A stretch of DNA of 61,664 nt, taken from an uncultured Acidobacteriia bacterium (GTDB taxonomy: Bacteria > Acidobacteriota > Terriglobia > Bryobacterales > Bryobacteraceae). Shown here in pieces: positions 1 through 8,658 of the stretch. Positions within the stretch are counted from its first letter, which is position 1, and each line of letters starts with the position of its first letter. The stretch is from positions 1-61,664 of the forward strand of contig CAIYVZ010000155.1 of the NCBI GenBank assembly GCA_903929755.1, given 5' to 3'. The translations under genes were made by a program, and so were the position numbers. The notes beneath the pieces are model-generated. The model worked only from the letters and a program-made list of their open reading frames with translations. It was not told the origin of the DNA and searched no databases.

Positions 1-1
1 A

Positions 2-82
2 CAGGCACCGGAACCTTCGACTATCTTCCTGGCTCTGAGCGCACTTGGTGGCTTAGCTTACTTCCGCCGCCGCAAAGTCTAA
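2..82 (+). CDS. C-terminal end of a PEP-CTERM exported protein (partial)
   Basis: Only the last 26 codons are in the window; the reading frame enters at the left edge and stops with TAA. The tail reads PEP-S-T, then a hydrophobic stretch of about 14 residues (IFLALSALGGLAYF), then RRRKV. This three-part layout is the PEP-CTERM sorting signal recognised by exosortase, which anchors or processes exported proteins in Gram-negative bacteria, often with exopolysaccharide. The mature domain lies outside the window, so its function cannot be stated. A strong terminator follows 26 bp downstream, showing this is the last gene of its transcript. Confidence 0.8.
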   Translation, partial: QAPEPSTIFLALSALGGLAYFRRRKV

Positions 83-108
83 GAGTTATTCACAGCTTCG
101 TTACTCCT

Positions 109-139
109 GGCGCGACCTTCGGGTCGCGCCTTTTCTTTT
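109..139 (+). terminator. Rho-independent terminator after the PEP-CTERM gene
   Basis: Perfect 9-bp stem (GGCGCGACC / GGTCGCGCC, 109-117 and 122-130) closed by a stable TTCG tetraloop and followed by TTTTCTTTT (131-139). It sits 26 bp after the PEP-CTERM stop codon. Confidence 0.93.
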
Positions 140-142
140 GGA

Positions 143-460
143 GTGCCGAGCATGTTCGACAGCTTGAAGGTGTAAGTCCTTTTCACCGCCTGATGGAGGC
201 GAAGTGATAGCGAAACGCAAGGGCGTCGTCGTGAGGCGGGGTCTGAAAGAAGCGTGGATCAAGCGTTAGAGTCAGGATCAGGTGTGGTGTTGCCAGCGCC
301 TGTGGCCCGGCATAGTAGTCCGGTAATGGATGAAGACCTGAACGGTGATTGTCGTGCGCGGCTCTGATGGATGTTTATGCGCGGGGGGAGCGACGAAACC
401 TCCATCGGAAAAGGCGATAGGAACGTCATGCCCTCATCCTTCTCAAGTCAGGGAACCGCC
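143..460 (+). mobile_element. Probable group II intron remnant (5' part, no reverse transcriptase)
   Basis: No convincing gene lies between 83 and 509. The stretch begins with GTGCC at 143, close to the GUGYG start of group II introns, directly after the T-run of the terminator. It contains GGTGTAAGTCC near 169, AGCGAAACGCAAGGGCGTC near 210-230 and GGTCTGAAAGAAGC near 240-253, which resemble domain I of bacterial group II introns. A GGGAACCGCC string near 451 resembles the start of domain V, but no domain V hairpin follows; there is a run of nine G instead. Bacterial class C introns are known to insert just downstream of intrinsic terminators, which fits this position. No intron-encoded protein is present. 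A covariance-model search is needed to confirm it. Confidence 0.5.
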
Positions 461-509
461 GGGGGGGGGCTTGTGTTTCTGGCCTCACGTGGTGACGAGC
501 GCTTTTGTA

Positions 510-3500
510 CTAAAACACCAGTTTAAGGCCTAACTGGGCCTGGCGCATGGGGCGGGCGGTGGTGACCTTGCCGAATGTTGTGGCGGTGTTGGCGTTGGTG
601 CCGGGGTTCGAGAGGTTCACGATGTTCAGGGCGTTGGTGGCTTCTCCGCGGAACTGGAGGGTTGTTTTTTCGGTGACCTTGAAGGTTCGGGAGATGGTCA
701 TATCGACGTTTTTCAGGCCGGGGCCATCGATGATATTGCGGCCAGAGGTGCCGGCCAGGTTGTTCTTCAGCTGGGTGGTCTTGCTGAAGGAGGCGATGTT
801 GAACCACTGGTCGACGACGGCGCTGCGGGTGCGGTTGGGCGAGAGGCGCGGGTCGCCGATGAGGTCGGCACGGTCATTATTGGTGCCGTCGAGGTTGTTG
901 TCGGTTCCGGTGGTGATGGTGAGCGGGGTACCGCTGCGCATGCTGCCGATGGCGGCGATGGACCAGCCCCCGGCGACGAGGCGAATCGGCGCGGCCATGT
1001 GGCGGAAGTAGTCAAGCTCCCAGACGCCGGAGATGACGGCGGAGTGGTGTCGGTCATTGTTGGCGCGGCCACGGTCGAGGAGGATGTTGGTCCAGTCGGT
1101 GGCCGCCTGGAGAGTGCTGTTCTGGGTGTTGACCGCGTCCAGGCCCTTGCCGAAGGTGTAGTAGCCTTTGGCGATGAAGTGGTGGGAAAGCCGCTTCTCG
1201 CCGGTGATCTGCATGCCGTGATAGGCGGAGTTGAGGATCGACTTGATCATGCCGATGCTGGAGAGCGTATTGGGCAGGTAGGGTCGGCGGGCGTTGACGT
1301 TGGCCGTGGTTGCGGTCGAAGTCAGGCCGGGGTAATTGATGTCCTGAATGGCCGGGATGCGGTGGGTGAGGTTATTGACATAGGCGACGGTGAGGCTGGT
1401 CGTGTTGGTCAACTGGCGCTGGACGGCGAAGTTCATCTGGTAGGTATAGGGCGATTTGTAATCGAGCGAGATGCCGACGGTGGCCGACGGGGCTATGAAG
1501 CGCGGGGCGGAAGGGGAGTAGCTGTAGGGGAAGGGGCCTACGCCGCCGGGCTGCAGTTTATAGGGGTCGGAGAGGGAGTAGACGTCGTTGAACTGCTGGC
1601 GGATGGCGAAGGGCTGATTGTCGGAAGACGTGTTCCATTCGTTGCCGGAGATGCTGCCGTAGAAGATGCCGGCGGCGGCGCGGATGGCGGTCTTACGGTC
1701 ACCGAAGGGGTCGTACGAGATGCCGAGGCGGGGGCTGATGTGGTTCCAGGCGGTGGTGATGATGCCGCGGCCGACGCCGGGGTCACCGGGGAAGAGCAGG
1801 CCGACGGGGGCAGCGGGGACGATGGTGGATTTCTGGCCGGGGACGAAGGTAAGGAAGCGGTTGAAGGGGTCGGTGATGGGCGTCTGGATGTCCCAGCGGG
1901 CGCCGAGGTTGAGGGTGAGCCGCGAATTGACGCGGAAGTCATCCTGGGCGTAGAAGGCGAAGTACCAGTCGTTGTTGATCTTGGTGGTGGGGGCGTCCTG
2001 ATTCATGGTGGCGGGCAGGCCGAGGAGATAGTCGGCGGTCGAGTTCTTCGAGCCGCGGGGGTTGGTGGTGGTGAAGCTGAAAGTGCCGTAGTTGTTCAGG
2101 AGCGTGTCATGAATCATTTTTTCGAGCATGGCTTCGCCGCCGATGCGGATGGAGTGGCGGGAGGCGGAGATGCTCATCAGGTCGCGGATCTGGTAGAGAT
2201 TGGACCCGGCGACGGGGCCGGGGATGGCGCTGGTGAGGTTGAAGCGGCTGGCGACGGCGATCTGGGGGAGAGAAGGTGCACCCTGGATTTTGTAGAGCGA
2301 GCCGAGGTCGCCGAGCGATACGGCGGGGGCGTTGGTGCGGCCGCCGAAATCGCGAATGTACGCGGCGCGGAATTCGTTGACTTTAGTGGGGGAGAGGATC
2401 CAGGTGTCGGAGGCGTTCCAGTTGTATTGACGCCAGGTGAAGTTGCGGCTGACCCAGGGGATGTTGCCGAGGAGGCCGACGAGGTCGGAGCCGGAGGTTT
2501 CAAAGACGCTGCCCTGGAGGCGGTGGGTCTGGGTAAGGTTGTGGTCGATTTTCCCGATGAATTCGTCGGTGTCTTTGGGGTGGCCGAGTTGGGCTTCGTA
2601 GAGACCGGCGGCGAGGTTGGGGAGGGGGATGTAGGTGTCGGTGATCTTCTTTGCGACGGGGTCGAGGCGGGAGCCGGGGATGACCTTACCGGGGAAGGCG
2701 GCTCCGCCGAGGGGATCGACGGGGGCGGTGCCCGCGGTTAAGGAAAGGTCGCCGGTGCGTTCCCTGGCTGTAAGGGGTGTGGCGGTGTTGTTGTAAATGC
2801 TGGTGCGTTCGCGGAGACCCGCGTAGGACGCGAAGAAGAAGGTCTTGTCCTTACGGATGGGGCCACCGACGGTGCCTCCGAACTGGTTGCGATGGAGGGG
2901 GTCGCGGAGGAGTGTTCCCTGACCGGGGACCCAGCGGTTGGCGTTGAGCTTCGAATTGCGCAGGAACTCGAAGAGGGTGCCGTGGAAGGCGTTGGTGCCG
3001 GACTTGGTGAGCATGGTGACGGTGCCGCCGCCGAAGCGGCCTTCGTCAGCCGGGAAGCTGTTGGTTTGGACGCGGAATTCCTGGATGGCGTCGGGGTTGG
3101 GGGCGACGTTGCCGGTGTTGCGGAGGCCGTTGGTGTTGCTTCCACCGTTGAGCGTGTAGTTGACGGAACCGATACCGGAATTGGGTGCGCCGTTGACGAT
3201 GGTGACCTGCATGGGGGCACCGAAATTATCGGCAGCGGCATCGCTGGTATCGACGCCCGCAGTGAGGGTGAGGAGGGTGTAGATGTCGCGGTTGACGAGC
3301 GGGAGGTTGTTGATGTCCGTGTTGGTAACGACCTGGCCGAGGGTGGGGGACGTGGTTTCGACGATGGGGGCGACGGAGGCATCGACAGTGATTTGGTCAC
3401 CGGTGGCACCGACTTCGAGAGTGGCGTCGATGCGGGCGTTAGCGCCGACTTCGAGGATAAGGTCTTTGCGTTCAAAGGTGCGGAAGCCGGTGGCGGAGAT

Positions 3501-3725
3501 GGTGAGGTTGTATTTGCCGATGGGGAGGAACTGGAGGGTGTAGCTGCCGTCACCAAGGGTGGCGACTTTACGCGATTCGTTGGTATTGACGCTGAGGGCA
3601 GTGACGTTCGCGCCGGCGATGACCGCACCGCTGGGGTCGGCGACGCGGCCCTGGATGGTGGCGGTGGTGCCCTGGGCGTGGAGGAGGGTGGCCGCAGTTA
3701 GGGCTGCGAGGAGGAGTTTGTTCAT
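510..3725 (-). CDS. TonB-dependent receptor, Oar-like, with carboxypeptidase-regulatory N-terminal domain
   Basis: An outer-membrane protein of 1071 aa. It starts with a signal peptide (MNKLLLAALTAATLLHAQ), followed by a carboxypeptidase-regulatory-like beta domain (about 22-110, with G-R-V-x-D-P-S-G-A and the F-x-F/L-P-I-G-x-Y-x-L pattern), a plug-like region (about 120-240) and a long beta-barrel ending in an aromatic residue (LGLKLVF). This architecture is greatly expanded in Acidobacteria and is loosely related to myxobacterial Oar. Such proteins probably import oligosaccharides or peptides using TonB energy, but the substrate cannot be read from the sequence. The gene stands alone. A long open frame on the opposite strand (999-2741) is a composition shadow. 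Confidence 0.92.
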   Translation of the reverse strand: MNKLLLAALTAATLLHAQGTTATIQGRVADPSGAVIAGANVTALSVNTNESRKVATLGDGSYTLQFLPIGKYNLTISATGFRTFERKDLILEVGANARIDATLEVGATGDQITVDASVAPIVETTSPTLGQVVTNTDINNLPLVNRDIYTLLTLTAGVDTSDAAADNFGAPMQVTIVNGAPNSGIGSVNYTLNGGSNTNGLRNTGNVAPNPDAIQEFRVQTNSFPADEGRFGGGTVTMLTKSGTNAFHGTLFEFLRNSKLNANRWVPGQGTLLRDPLHRNQFGGTVGGPIRKDKTFFFASYAGLRERTSIYNNTATPLTARERTGDLSLTAGTAPVDPLGGAAFPGKVIPGSRLDPVAKKITDTYIPLPNLAAGLYEAQLGHPKDTDEFIGKIDHNLTQTHRLQGSVFETSGSDLVGLLGNIPWVSRNFTWRQYNWNASDTWILSPTKVNEFRAAYIRDFGGRTNAPAVSLGDLGSLYKIQGAPSLPQIAVASRFNLTSAIPGPVAGSNLYQIRDLMSISASRHSIRIGGEAMLEKMIHDTLLNNYGTFSFTTTNPRGSKNSTADYLLGLPATMNQDAPTTKINNDWYFAFYAQDDFRVNSRLTLNLGARWDIQTPITDPFNRFLTFVPGQKSTIVPAAPVGLLFPGDPGVGRGIITTAWNHISPRLGISYDPFGDRKTAIRAAAGIFYGSISGNEWNTSSDNQPFAIRQQFNDVYSLSDPYKLQPGGVGPFPYSYSPSAPRFIAPSATVGISLDYKSPYTYQMNFAVQRQLTNTTSLTVAYVNNLTHRIPAIQDINYPGLTSTATTANVNARRPYLPNTLSSIGMIKSILNSAYHGMQITGEKRLSHHFIAKGYYTFGKGLDAVNTQNSTLQAATDWTNILLDRGRANNDRHHSAVISGVWELDYFRHMAAPIRLVAGGWSIAAIGSMRSGTPLTITTGTDNNLDGTNNDRADLIGDPRLSPNRTRSAVVDQWFNIASFSKTTQLKNNLAGTSGRNIIDGPGLKNVDMTISRTFKVTEKTTLQFRGEATNALNIVNLSNPGTNANTATTFGKVTTARPMRQAQLGLKLVF

Positions 3726-3763
3726 TATTATTCAGAGATCCCCTTTGTTTCAGGGTAGCGGAT

Positions 3764-3955
3764 TTGAAAAAGGGCGATCAAATTGAGTTCAGCAACGAGA
3801 AGGGGGTAACGGTGGTGAGGAAAGTTCGCCCCGCCGGAAACCCGTACCGCAAACAGATCGGTATTCTGGCACCGGACGCAGACGGCAGGACCGCCGTTGA
3901 GCAGGTGCGGGAACTTCGTGGCTGGGATGAGTGGGATCGTGAAAACCTCACTTGA
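3764..3955 (+). CDS. Putative antitoxin of a PIN-domain toxin pair (possibly truncated)
   Basis: A 63-aa acidic-basic protein with a TTG start at 3764. The beginning (KKGDQIEFSNEKGVTVVRKVRP) resembles a short AbrB/SpoVT-like or Phd-like strand region, and the rest is charged (RGWDEWDRENLT). Its last codons overlap the GTG start of the broken PIN-domain gene by 17 nt, the usual antitoxin-toxin arrangement. No strong family match is visible, so the role rests on context. As the toxin partner is broken, this antitoxin is probably an evolutionary leftover. The N-terminus may be shortened, because no ATG is available in frame. Confidence 0.5.
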   Translation: MKKGDQIEFSNEKGVTVVRKVRPAGNPYRKQIGILAPDADGRTAVEQVRELRGWDEWDRENLT

Positions 3956-4312
3956 TACCAATATCCTGGTGACGATTTGGCAAGGTCAGCCGGGCGCCCC
4001 CGCGTTGTCGGACCTGCTGATGGAACTGGGGATGGAGGGTCCGATGGTGGTTTGCGCTCCGGTCTGGGTGGAACTGTGCGGGCTTCCTGGCTTGCGGTCT
4101 TCTGAGGTTTCGCGGCTGTTGGGCGAGCTTGATATTGCGGTTGAATTTGAAATCCGGAAGCCTGTGTGGGAATTAGCCGAGACGGCTGATGGCGGATTTT
4201 GTGATTGGCGCTGCACGCTGGGAAAGAGTGCCAGCGGCTGGTTACCGCTGATTCGTCATTCTACCTGGGTAGGTTTCCAGGGTTGAATGTGGTTTGGCCA
4301 AAGGAAATCTGA
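3939..4312 (+). pseudogene. VapC-like PIN-domain toxin, inactivated by frameshifts
   Basis: The first part, from GTG 3939, reads VKTSLDTNILVTIWQGQPG, a classic PIN start with the metal-binding aspartate (LDTNILV), and continues to about residue 80. After codons for VWELAE the frame is lost. The next PIN segment, MADFVIGAARWE, is found in a second frame near 4190. The terminal segment FYLGRFPGLNVVWP, ending in a TGA at 4310-4312, lies in a third frame. At least two indels are therefore needed to explain it, and the spacing suggests an internal loss too. Intact VapC proteins are endoribonucleases of about 130 aa that cleave tRNA or rRNA; this copy cannot make one. Confidence 0.75.
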
Positions 4313-4391
4313 AAGACCAGAAGCCCACGTTCTCGTCCTCGATCCCATGCGAAGCTTGCCGCGTCAGCGTGGTTCATGAGATCGTCCAGTC

Positions 4392-4560
4392 ATGGACATC
4401 AACTGGCAGGACGTGGTCACCAGTGCAGGAACAACCGCAGTCAGTGCGACAAGTAGTCGTCGGAGCGGTCGCGTGGGTTATCAGGACAGGTGTTTCTCAT
4501 CACCTGACGCAGCAAGCCGAGCAGCCAGGGACTCTTCATACGCACGACTTCGACGGGCCG
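4392..4560 (+). pseudogene. Frameshifted start of a small membrane-anchored protein
   Basis: The ATG at 4392 opens MDINWQDVVTSAGTTAV, after which the sensible continuation VVVGAVAWVIRTGVSHHLTQQAE is in a different frame (about 4445-4520). Together they resemble the start of widespread small bacterial proteins that have one N-terminal membrane helix followed by a long coiled coil. The coiled-coil part is missing before thrS. I read it as a decayed gene start. The whole stretch 4313-4643 holds nothing else I recognise. Confidence is limited, because the family has no named function. Confidence 0.4.
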
Positions 4561-4643
4561 CCTGGCAGGCGAAATCTCCGCTGAACCACGGCTAAGAGTC
4601 GTGGCTGAATCGGGCAGGACCAAAAGCCGATCTTCACCGCCGA

Positions 4644-6581
4644 CTATTCGTCGGCGGTGCGGGCGGCGATTTCGGCGGTGATGGTGGCGATGAACGCTTC
4701 GAGGTTTTGCGGGCCTAAGTCGGCGCGTTTGCGGTGGCGGACGGCTACTTGTCCGGCTTCGGCTTCGCGGCCTCCGATGACGAGCATATAGGGGACCTTT
4801 TGGAGCTGGGCTTCGCGGATTTTCAGGTTGACCTTTTCACTGCGGTCATCCAGGGTGACGCGGACTCCGGCGGCTTTGAGCTTCGCGACTACTTCTTTGG
4901 CGTAGTCGTTCTGGCGGTCGGTGATGGGGAGGACCGTGGCCTGGATGGGGGCGAGCCACACGGGGAACGCACCGGCGTAATGTTCGACGAGGATACCGAA
5001 GAAACGTTCGACTGAGCCGAAGAGGGCGCGGTGGACCATGAGCGGGCGGTGCTTTTTGCCGTCCTCGCCCACGTATTCAAGTTCGAAACGGCGGGGGAGG
5101 GTGAAGTCGAACTGGACGGTGGAGAGCTGCCAGAGTCGGCCGATGGCATCGACGAGTTTCACGTCGATTTTCGGGCCGTAGAAGGCGGCTTCGTCGGGGA
5201 TGACGGCGGCTTCGATGCCGAGACGGGCACAGGCCTTGCGGAGAGAGTTTTCGGCGAGTTCCCACATGGCGGGTTCGCCGTCGTATTTGCCGCTGGCACC
5301 CTGGTCCCAGGTGGAGATTTCGGCTTTGTAGGAGGTGAAGCCGAAGGTCTTGAGGGTGTCCTGGGCGAAGTCGAGGCAGGCTACCACTTCGTCTTCAATC
5401 TGTTCGGGGGTGCAGAAGATGTGGGCGTCGTCCTGGGTAAAGCCGCGGACGCGGAGCAGGCCGTGCATGGTGCCGGAGCGCTCATAGCGGTAGACGGTGC
5501 CGAGTTCGCCGAGGCGGATGGGGAGGTCGCGGTAGCTATGCTGGCGGTCGGCGTAGATCAGGATGTGGCCCGGGCAGTTCATGGGCTTCAGCTGATATTC
5601 GGCGTCGTCGAGTTCCATCGGAGTGAACATGTTCTCCGAGTAGAAGTTGGCGTGGCCGGAGACCTTCCAGAGGTCGCGGCGCATGACGTGGGGCGTGTAG
5701 ACGAGGGAGTAGCCGCGTTCGAGGTACGCGTTGCGCATCCAGTCTTCCAGCGTCTTGCGGATAATGCCGCCCTTGGGGTGGAAGAAGATGAGGCCGGGGC
5801 CGGCGAGTTCCTGGATGCTGAAGAGGTCGAGTTCCTGGCCGAGTTTGCGGTGGTCGCGCTTCTTGGCTTCTTCGAGCTTGTTGAGGTGCTCGTCGAGTTC
5901 CTTTTTCGAGAACCAGGCGGTAGCGTAGATGCGCTGGAGCTGCTTGTTTTTCTCGTTACCCTTCCAGTAAGCACCGGCAACGCTGAGGATCTTGAAGGCT
6001 TTGATCTTCGAGGTGTCGGGGATGTGTGGGCCGCGGCAGAAGTCGATGAAGTGGGGTCCGAGGGTGTATTCGGAGAAGATATCGTCGGCGCGCTCTTCGA
6101 TGAGCTCCACTTTCATGGGCTCATCCATGGCGCGGTACTTGGCGAGGCCTTCGGGCTTGGCGATGAGTTTGCGCTCGAAGGTGAGGTTTTGGGCCTGCAG
6201 TTCCCACATCTTCGCTTCGATCTTTTCCAGATCCTGCGGGGTGAAGGCGTCGGGGCGGTCGAAATCGTAATAGAAGCCGTTTTCGATGGGCGGGCCGATG
6301 CCGAGTTTGGTCTCGGGGAAGAGTTCGAGGACGGCGGCGGCGCAGAGGTGGGCGGTGGAGTGGCGGTAGACCTCCAGCGACTGCGGGTCCTTTGAAGTGA
6401 GGATCTGGACGGTGGCGTCGGTCTCGATGGGACGGTTGACATCTACGAGGACATCGTTGACTTTGGCGACGATGGCGGCGTCGGCAAGGCGGGGGCTGAT
6501 GTTGCGGGCTACGTCGAGGGCGCTGGAACCGGGTTCGATCTGCTGAATACTACCGTCCGGCAGGGTAATTTGGAGGCTCAT
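4644..6581 (-). CDS. thrS: Threonine--tRNA ligase
   Basis: A 645-aa cytoplasmic enzyme that charges tRNA-Thr. An N-terminal TGS domain (1-61) is followed by the second-additional editing domain with HSTAH near residue 73, which removes serine wrongly attached to tRNA-Thr. Next is the class II catalytic core with the zinc-binding region around MNCPGH (about 333-338) and the motif 2 arginine in YRYERSGTMHGL. The C-terminal anticodon-binding domain carries the HRKRADLG stretch. Length and domain order are normal for bacteria. The usual infC-rpmI-rplT genes do not follow, and it appears to be transcribed alone. Its start lies close to the divergently transcribed arabinofuranosidase gene. Confidence 0.97.
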   Translation of the reverse strand: MSLQITLPDGSIQQIEPGSSALDVARNISPRLADAAIVAKVNDVLVDVNRPIETDATVQILTSKDPQSLEVYRHSTAHLCAAAVLELFPETKLGIGPPIENGFYYDFDRPDAFTPQDLEKIEAKMWELQAQNLTFERKLIAKPEGLAKYRAMDEPMKVELIEERADDIFSEYTLGPHFIDFCRGPHIPDTSKIKAFKILSVAGAYWKGNEKNKQLQRIYATAWFSKKELDEHLNKLEEAKKRDHRKLGQELDLFSIQELAGPGLIFFHPKGGIIRKTLEDWMRNAYLERGYSLVYTPHVMRRDLWKVSGHANFYSENMFTPMELDDAEYQLKPMNCPGHILIYADRQHSYRDLPIRLGELGTVYRYERSGTMHGLLRVRGFTQDDAHIFCTPEQIEDEVVACLDFAQDTLKTFGFTSYKAEISTWDQGASGKYDGEPAMWELAENSLRKACARLGIEAAVIPDEAAFYGPKIDVKLVDAIGRLWQLSTVQFDFTLPRRFELEYVGEDGKKHRPLMVHRALFGSVERFFGILVEHYAGAFPVWLAPIQATVLPITDRQNDYAKEVVAKLKAAGVRVTLDDRSEKVNLKIREAQLQKVPYMLVIGGREAEAGQVAVRHRKRADLGPQNLEAFIATITAEIAARTADE

Positions 6582-6644
6582 AGGGAGGAACTTTTCAGGT
6601 TAGCATTTTGCCGCCTGAGCCATTCTGATATGTTCACAGACAAT

Positions 6645-8192
6645 ATGAAGACTCCACATTTGACCCGCCGGAATTTTTCGAAGACTCTGCTTGCCGCGCC
6701 CCTCCTGGTGAATGCCCAGACGAAGCCTGCCCGCATCAAGATTGATACGGAACGGGTGATTGGGGAGATTGATCCGAAGCTCTACGGGAATTTTTTGGAG
6801 CATTTGGGGCGTTGTGTGGACGGCGGGGTGTTTCAGGAGGGGTCGAAACTCTCGGACGCCGACGGGTACCGGAAGGACGTGTTGCAGGCGTCGAAAGATC
6901 TGAATATCGGGCTGCTGCGGTGGCCTGGGGGGAACTTCTCGTCGAATTACCACTGGAAGGACGGGATTGGGCCCCGGGATCAGAGGCCTCCTCGTCTGGA
7001 AATGGCGTGGGGGACGGTGGAGAGCAACCGGTTCGGGACGCATGAGTTCCTGAAGTACACGGAAAAGCTGGGGACGGAGCCGTATTTCTGCACGAACCTG
7101 GGGACGGGGTCGTGGGAGGAAGCGCAGCAGTGGGTGGAGTACTGCAATTCCTCGGAAGACACGGCGATGACGCGGTTGCGGAAGCAGAACGGGCGTGCGC
7201 AGCCGTGGAAGGTGACGTATTGGGGTCTTGGCAACGAAATGGACGGGCCTTGGCAGATGGGGCACCGGTCGGCGGATGATTACGGTAAGTTCGCGCTGGA
7301 AGCGGCGAAGCTGATGAAGTTTACGGATCCAAACATCAAGCTGATTGCGGCGGGGTCTTCGAATTATGGTCCGGGGATTGACTGGATTGGGTGGAACAAG
7401 ACGGTGCTGGAGTATCTGAAGCACCATGCGGACTATTTGGCGCTGCATATGTACGTGGGGAACCGGGAGAACAACTACCTGGAGTTCATGGCGAGTTCGC
7501 TGGATCTGGATGACAAGACGAAGACGGCGGAGGGGATCATTCGCGGGGCGATGACGACGGAGCCGGGGCGGAAGATGTACATTGCCTGGGATGAGTGGAA
7601 TGTCTGGTATCGGGCGCGCGGAAACAAAGAGCGCGGGCGGCGGATTCTGGAGGAGCGGTACAACCTGGAAGATGCCTTGGTGATTGCCACGTTCCTGAAT
7701 TCGTTTATTAACCACGCGCATATTGTGAAGATCGCGAATATGGCGCAGCTGGTGAATGTGATTGCGCCTATGTTCACGAGCGATGAGGGGATGTTCCTGC
7801 AGACGATTTACTATCCGTTGCAGATGTTTGCGCAGAACAGCAAGGGGAAGAGCCTGGAGCTGTTTGTGGATTCGCCGAAGTATACGAGTAAGAAGTTCGG
7901 GGATGTGAATTACATCGACACGTCGGCGGCGTATGACAACGGGAATCTGGTGTTGAATGTGGTGAACCGGCACGAGACGCAGGCGATTGCGGTGGAGATT
8001 GAGCTGCAGGATAAAGAGTTTGCGGGGCCGGTGGCGATTTCAGAAGTGAACGGGCCGGATATTAAGGCGGAGAACGATTTTGGGGTGACGAAGGTGAAAG
8101 CGACGCCACGGACGGCAACGGCGGCGGGGCGTAAGCTGACGCAGACGTTCGCTCCGCATTCGTATACGATGCTGAAGGTGAAGCTGGGGTAG
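6645..8192 (+). CDS. Secreted alpha-L-arabinofuranosidase, GH51-like
   Basis: A glycoside hydrolase of about 515 aa releasing terminal arabinose from arabinan or arabinoxylan. The ATG at 6645 gives an N-terminus with a twin-arginine-type motif (TRRNFSKTLLAAPLLVNAQ), so Tat export is likely; an ATG at 6630 is an alternative. The mature protein starts with the family's N-terminal pattern (IDPKLYGNFLEHLGRC). The acid/base glutamate lies in WGLGNEMDGPW, and the nucleophile glutamate in AWDEWNVW. A C-terminal beta-sandwich follows the TIM barrel. No transporter or regulator adjoins it. Together with the TonB receptor it fits a plant-polymer-degrading soil bacterium, though no shared operon is visible. 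Confidence 0.92.
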   Translation: MKTPHLTRRNFSKTLLAAPLLVNAQTKPARIKIDTERVIGEIDPKLYGNFLEHLGRCVDGGVFQEGSKLSDADGYRKDVLQASKDLNIGLLRWPGGNFSSNYHWKDGIGPRDQRPPRLEMAWGTVESNRFGTHEFLKYTEKLGTEPYFCTNLGTGSWEEAQQWVEYCNSSEDTAMTRLRKQNGRAQPWKVTYWGLGNEMDGPWQMGHRSADDYGKFALEAAKLMKFTDPNIKLIAAGSSNYGPGIDWIGWNKTVLEYLKHHADYLALHMYVGNRENNYLEFMASSLDLDDKTKTAEGIIRGAMTTEPGRKMYIAWDEWNVWYRARGNKERGRRILEERYNLEDALVIATFLNSFINHAHIVKIANMAQLVNVIAPMFTSDEGMFLQTIYYPLQMFAQNSKGKSLELFVDSPKYTSKKFGDVNYIDTSAAYDNGNLVLNVVNRHETQAIAVEIELQDKEFAGPVAISEVNGPDIKAENDFGVTKVKATPRTATAAGRKLTQTFAPHSYTMLKVKLG

Positions 8193-8346
8193 CAGTAACA
8201 GGGGATGCACGTCCTGCAACGTCCCACTGGCCTTTTGGGGCACGAGGCCTTATTGCCGGAGGGTGCAAGTGCAATGTTAGCGTTGCCGCCGATTGCTCAG
8301 AGTCGGGGGGCACTCACTCAATGCCCCACTTGGAGTGTCTCGATAG

Positions 8347-8634
8347 CCGTTCGCCAGCGCGCGCTTCCTGGACCACGGCCCGAGCGGGCCAGATGAGCGA
8401 TGGAAACACCGGCGCGCTGGAAAAGATGAAGCGATTGCGGTCGGGGGTGTTGATTGTCCTCACCCAGTCGTCGTGGAATATGCCATTTCGCGAAACGCAC
8501 TGGCGGCGTCAACGATTCTGCTCAGAACGTCGCTCACATCATTCCCCGAACTGCCCGAAGAGTTGCTGGTCACATTGTGTGAAGGCAAGAGGCGCGGCTC
8601 ATTTGGCGAAAAGCGAGACTGGCACCCTTACTGA
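8347..8634 (+). pseudogene. Startless remnant of an unknown protein
   Basis: Between the arabinofuranosidase and the KdpD-like gene (8193-8658) there is one open stretch without an ATG. It follows a TAG at 8344-8346, runs 96 codons and ends in TGA. Its second half reads like real protein (NALAASTILLRTSLTSFPEL, then LPEELLVTLCEGKRRGSFGE and KRDWHPY), and the first half is arginine-rich and less convincing. An in-frame GTG exists near 8466. I do not recognise the family; it may be the tail of a gene lost by deletion. Nothing else supported is in this gap. Confidence 0.35.
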
Positions 8635-8658
8635 AAAGCGTGGGGCAGGTGACGTGCT

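Noticed and set aside
999-2741. 580-aa plus-strand open frame opposite the TonB receptor gene
   Set aside because: It is glycine/valine/alanine/glutamate repeats caused by GC-rich codon bias of the real gene on the other strand; no domain and no ribosome site.
5031-6395. 454-aa plus-strand open frame opposite thrS
   Set aside because: A composition shadow of a certain thrS gene.
6600-7973. 457-aa minus-strand open frame opposite the arabinofuranosidase
   Set aside because: Low-complexity R/P/H-rich translation; the GH51 gene on the other strand has all catalytic motifs.
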